NCBI GenBank assembly: GCA_947374505.1
Contig: CANCCE010000182.1
Coordinates: forward strand, 1-5,622
From: Comamonadaceae bacterium
GTDB taxonomy: Bacteria > Pseudomonadota > Gammaproteobacteria > Burkholderiales > Burkholderiaceae_C
Length of the DNA: 5,622 nt
Direction: 5' to 3'
This document shows, one piece after another, positions 5,492 through 5,622 of the stretch (positions are counted from its first letter, which is position 1; each line of letters begins with the position of its first letter). The notes beneath the pieces are model-generated. The model was given only the letters and a program-made list of their open reading frames with translations. It searched no databases and had not been told where the DNA came from. The translations under genes were made by a program, and so were the position numbers.

Positions 5492-5622
5492 TTACTTCTT
5501 GGCAGCTGGCTTGGCCGCTGGTGCGGCCTTGCCGTCAGCAGCTTTGCCGCCTTTAGCGCCTTTGGCGTCCTTGGCATCGGCAGCAGGTGCCTCTTCAGCC
5601 GGCGCTTCTTCAACGATCGCCG
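5492..5622 (-). CDS. rplY: 50S ribosomal protein bL25 (Ctc/TL5 type), C-terminal tail only
   Basis: Only the last 42 codons and the TAA stop (5492-5494) are in the window; the gene enters from the right edge. The visible tail is Ala/Lys/Glu-rich low-complexity sequence: AIVEEAPAEEAPAADADKAD, then a Lys/Gly/Ala run ending AAPAAKPAAKK. Such tails are common on the long, CTC-type bL25 proteins of Burkholderiales, which bind 5S rRNA in the large subunit. The assignment depends mainly on context: rplY directly upstream of pth on the same strand is a very common arrangement in proteobacteria, and a strong terminator follows. The conserved 5S-binding domain is outside the window, so another Ala/Lys-tailed protein cannot be excluded from sequence alone. 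Confidence 0.75.
   Translation of the reverse strand, partial: AIVEEAPAEEAPAADAKDAKGAKGGKAADGKAAPAAKPAAKK

Noticed and set aside
5495..5620. Simple-sequence repeat or mobile-element remnant at the right edge
   Set aside because: The repetitive look comes from Ala/Lys/Glu codons in an in-frame ribosomal protein tail, with no inverted ends or transposase.

Overview
The window looks like a core-chromosome segment of a betaproteobacterium, most likely order Burkholderiales and probably Comamonadaceae (Rhodoferax/Polaromonas-like). This rests on the GC-rich sequence, the protein flavour, the gene order ftsY / M16 pair / rsmD / coaD / fdx, and the pairing of rplY with pth. Taxonomy is an inference from remembered synteny; no search was run. 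I see no insertion sequence, CRISPR array, tRNA, rRNA or prophage signal.

Layout. Bases 1-254 (minus strand) hold the N-terminal part of ftsY, the signal-recognition-particle receptor, running off the left edge. Divergently, from about 282, a plus-strand gene run begins: two consecutive M16-family metallopeptidase-like proteins with signal peptides (about 282-1826 and 1850-3208), then rsmD (3205-3864, start overlapping the upstream stop), coaD (3913-4452) and a YfhL-type 2[4Fe-4S] ferredoxin gene (4455-4715). On the minus strand, pth (4704-5360) converges on the ferredoxin gene and overlaps its 3' end by 12 bp. Upstream of pth on the same strand lies the 3' end of rplY (from 5492, cut by the right edge), with a strong hairpin terminator between them.

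How the genes relate. Most are housekeeping functions around the ribosome and protein export: SRP docking (FtsY), 16S rRNA G966 methylation (RsmD), peptidyl-tRNA recycling (Pth), 5S-rRNA-binding protein bL25 (RplY), coenzyme A synthesis (CoaD) and electron transfer (ferredoxin). The most interesting part is the M16 pair. The first protein keeps the full zinc site (HxxEH plus a downstream Glu) but lacks the C-terminal Arg/Tyr motif. The second has lost the zinc site but keeps that motif. Each therefore seems to carry half of one active site, predicting an obligate exported heterodimer.

Smaller structural signals include an imperfect inverted repeat over the rsmD stop codon, a -10-like box placed so that coaD mRNA may be leaderless, a decayed 30-bp tandem duplication forming the Pth C-terminal tail, and an unusually short, non-acidic FtsY N-terminus containing a fresh 15-bp duplication. 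No clearly novel system is evident; the findings are refinements of a conserved neighbourhood.
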